Shown here in pieces: positions 62,482 through 64,000 of a DNA stretch of 64,000 nt (positions are counted from its first letter, which is position 1; each line of letters begins with the position of its first letter). Source of the DNA: Caballeronia sp. SBC1 (GTDB lineage Bacteria > Pseudomonadota > Gammaproteobacteria > Burkholderiales > Burkholderiaceae); the NCBI RefSeq assembly GCF_011493005.1, contig NZ_CP049159.1:186001-250000 (forward strand), in the 5' to 3' direction. The notes beneath the pieces are model-generated. The model saw only the letters and a program-made list of their open reading frames with translations, ran no database searches and was not told the origin of the DNA. The translations under genes and the position numbers were made by a program.

Positions 62482-63193
62482 TCCCATTGCCGCCCCGGCG
62501 ATCCTCATCCGTCAAGCGCGCCAGTACATTCGCAACCACGCGGTTACAGTGAGCGCCGCCGAACTCGAATACATCGCGCTCGGCAAGATCGATCGCTTGT
62601 GCCAACGATTCGCGCAGCAAACTCCTTGCGCGGAAATGTCGGGTGCGAACGGTTGCTTCGGAAATTTGCAGGCACTGCGCTGTTTCCTCGATGCTGAGTT
62701 CCTCGACTGAGCGCATCACGAATACACTGCGAAAGACTTCGGGCAGTTCGTCCAGTTTGCGCTCTATCAGCGCACGCATCTCGGCGCGCGCCGCGGCCTT
62801 GTCTGGTGGGTCGGACTCGTTTGTGCTCATGGCATCGATGTCAGCTTCAGCGAGGGTGTTTGCGTTGACCATCGGGATCACGTTCTGGCGACGAGCCTCC
62901 TTTCGCAAGCGGCCGAAGCATTCATTGAGGACCAGCCGCGATAACCACGTCGGGAGAGCGGCGTCGCCGCGGAACTGACCAATCCTTTTGTAGGCCGACA
63001 GATAGGCTTCCTGCAGCGCGTCCTCCGCCTCCGCGTCGTTGCCCAACGTGGCACGCGCAAGCCGATACAGGCGCCGGTTGTGCGTGCGCATCAGCAATTC
63101 GAACGCTACGCGATCTCCCGCACCAATGCGGCGTGCAAGCTTCAGTTCGTCGCTTGCGACCAATACCGGATATGTTTCAGCTGTTTCCGTCAT
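62468..63193 (-). CDS. ECF-type RNA polymerase sigma factor
   Basis: A 241-residue sigma-70-family factor of the extracytoplasmic-function class. Region 2 includes FELLMRTHNRRLYRLARATLGNDAEAEDALQEAYLSAYKRIGQF, and region 4 includes LPEVFRSVFVMRSVEELSIEETAQCLQISEATVRTRHFRARSLLRE. The start at 63193 follows GAGGG; the frame extends to 63301 but that part overlaps the cupredoxin gene. It shares the direction of the flanking DUF4142 and cupredoxin genes, so this could be an envelope- or copper-stress regulon. Target unknown. Confidence 0.9.
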   Translation of the reverse strand: MTETAETYPVLVASDELKLARRIGAGDRVAFELLMRTHNRRLYRLARATLGNDAEAEDALQEAYLSAYKRIGQFRGDAALPTWLSRLVLNECFGRLRKEARRQNVIPMVNANTLAEADIDAMSTNESDPPDKAAARAEMRALIERKLDELPEVFRSVFVMRSVEELSIEETAQCLQISEATVRTRHFRARSLLRESLAQAIDLAERDVFEFGGAHCNRVVANVLARLTDEDRRGGNGNESP

Positions 63194-63213
63194 GGAACCC
63201 TCTTTCGCCCGGT

Positions 63214-63602
63214 TCATCGGACGGTCAGTATTCCACCCATCGCCGGGTGAAAGCTGCAACGATATGCATAACTGCCTGGCTGACCGGCCACATAAGTCCA
63301 CGAAGCATCCGGCGCGATGCTGCGCGAATCGAATGCCTTCGAGTTTGCGCTCGCGGTGTGGGGAAACAGATCCTTGTTAACCCATGTCACGTGATCGCCG
63401 CGCCGCACCGTCAGCTCCGGAGGTTGAAACGCATCTGTTCGATCACGACCGTGTATGTCGTGGGTGAAGCGCCGGCCCCGCTGGAGAACGCCAGAACGAG
63501 GGAAGCCACCACACCCAGGTTAAGCCCGGATGTGCCCCGCCGCGGGTTGCCGCCGAGGTTGACACGGCGGTTGCCGGCGGCATCAGGCAAGGAATCATGC
63601 AC
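63214..63602 (-). pseudogene. Cupredoxin gene with a single-base frameshift
   Basis: The first frame gives a signal-like segment (LNLGVVASLVLAFSSGAGA) and SPTTYTVVIEQMRF. The second frame gives FQPPELTVRRGDHVTWVNKDLFPHTASA and YAYRCSFHPAMGGILTVR, the H...C-x2-H-x4-M-like copper site of amicyanin/plastocyanin-type proteins. One T lost from a T-run near 63428 breaks the reading. A sequencing error is possible. A GTG at 63602 overlaps the stop of the DUF4142 gene, after GGGGAAG. Confidence 0.75.
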
Positions 63603-64000
63603 CGCTCTTCCCCAGTTCCGCCTGTAGGTGCTTCGCATGCTCGAGGTGCGCGACAAAAGCCGGCCGCACCTTGACGAGAAGCGCTTTAAGCTCCACGTTC
63701 TGTGCGCTCGGGATCAGCGTCTTGTCGAGCGCGTCCAGCACGCTCTCGTGGTAGGTCACTTCATGGTCAATGTATGCCCGATCGAAGTTCTTGCCGCCAA
63801 GCCCCTTAAGCTTGGTCAGATTGTCGTCGCCGCCTTGTTTGAGGCTCTGGCTGGTCGGGTTTTCCTGTGGCGTCACACCTAGCTTGTGCACCAGGTCGAC
63901 AGCCGCCCGGTTGACGCCGCTATGGTCGGTGACCATTCGCTGCGCGAACGCCTTGACGCCAGCCGACTTCGTCTTGGACTCCGCAAGCTTGCCGGCGTCG
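63595..64000 (-). CDS. DUF4142 domain protein, C-terminal part (cut by window edge)
   Basis: The minus-strand frame is open to the window end. DAGKLAESKTKSAGVKAFAQRMVTDHSGVNRAAVDLVHKLGVTPQ and YIDHEVTYHESVLDALDKTLIPSAQNVELKALL are typical of DUF4142 (formerly ferritin-like helical proteins of the periplasm). The N-terminal signal would lie beyond the edge; the ATG at 63936 is internal. It precedes the cupredoxin gene with an overlap and probably shares its operon with the ECF sigma gene. Confidence 0.85.
   Translation of the reverse strand, partial: DAGKLAESKTKSAGVKAFAQRMVTDHSGVNRAAVDLVHKLGVTPQENPTSQSLKQGGDDNLTKLKGLGGKNFDRAYIDHEVTYHESVLDALDKTLIPSAQNVELKALLVKVRPAFVAHLEHAKHLQAELGKSGA

Overview
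The window looks like an accessory, respiration-centred segment of a GC-rich betaproteobacterium of the Burkholderiaceae (Burkholderia, Paraburkholderia or Caballeronia type). This rests on protein character, on the NirBD/NasA and NarGHJI gene orders, and on NsrR-type boxes. No rRNA, tRNA or marker gene fixes the species. No tRNA, CRISPR array or replication origin was seen.

Layout. (1) 1-4.6 kb: the 5' end of a chemoreceptor gene, a complete IS4-family element, a second DDE transposase and a decayed relative of the first. (2) 5.1-16.5 kb: nitrate assimilation. On the minus strand lie nirB-nirD, a NirB-like FAD reductase and nasA. The siroheme gene cobA diverges from them. A second minus-strand operon carries a soluble PilJ-domain protein and a nitrate transporter. 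Both operons have a near-perfect sigma-54 promoter, NtrC-like dyads, and a short leader with two hexaloop hairpins followed by a terminator, the arrangement of NasR/NasT-type (ANTAR) antitermination targets. (3) 17-23 kb: UspA-like protein, nitronate monooxygenase with an extra C-terminal domain, and the NO-defence set hmp, nsrR and nnrS with NsrR-type boxes. (4) 23.5-36 kb: respiratory nitrate reductase narGHJI, a parvulin isomerase, narK, a small protein of unknown function, a cytochrome P450 with an unusual I-helix, and a PAS protein. (5) 36-49.5 kb: scarred accessory DNA. An IS21 element (6-bp target duplication) sits in an IS5-type remnant. Fragments of fnr, a family-51 glycosyltransferase, IstA, an IS110 transposase, uracil-DNA glycosylase and an in-frame nsrR'-'nnrS fusion lie among small hemerythrin-like and DUF2249 genes and an orphan sdhB. 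(6) 49.5-54.6 kb: a B-type haem-copper oxidase operon with three c-type cytochrome genes and a 54-residue membrane protein. (7) 56-61.9 kb: a lone A-type oxidase subunit I followed by small stress-type genes. (8) 62-64 kb: an ECF sigma factor operon with a frameshifted cupredoxin and a DUF4142 protein running off the window.

How it fits together. Nitrate is taken up and reduced to ammonium (transporter, NasA, NirBD, CobA for siroheme), probably under nitrogen limitation plus nitrate, judged from the promoters. It is also respired by NarGHJI with NarK. Nitrite and NO from these routes would be handled by Hmp and NnrS under NsrR, and perhaps by the hemerythrin and DUF2249 proteins. Several modules occur twice, one copy sound and one broken: nsrR/nnrS, the narK 3' end with its neighbour (here the neighbour is intact twice), coxI, and UDG-DUF488. 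This points to paralogous blocks partly erased by insertion sequences. A 23-bp dyad lies upstream of the nitronate monooxygenase, sdhB, coxI and the broken coxI copy, and may mark an uncharacterised regulon.
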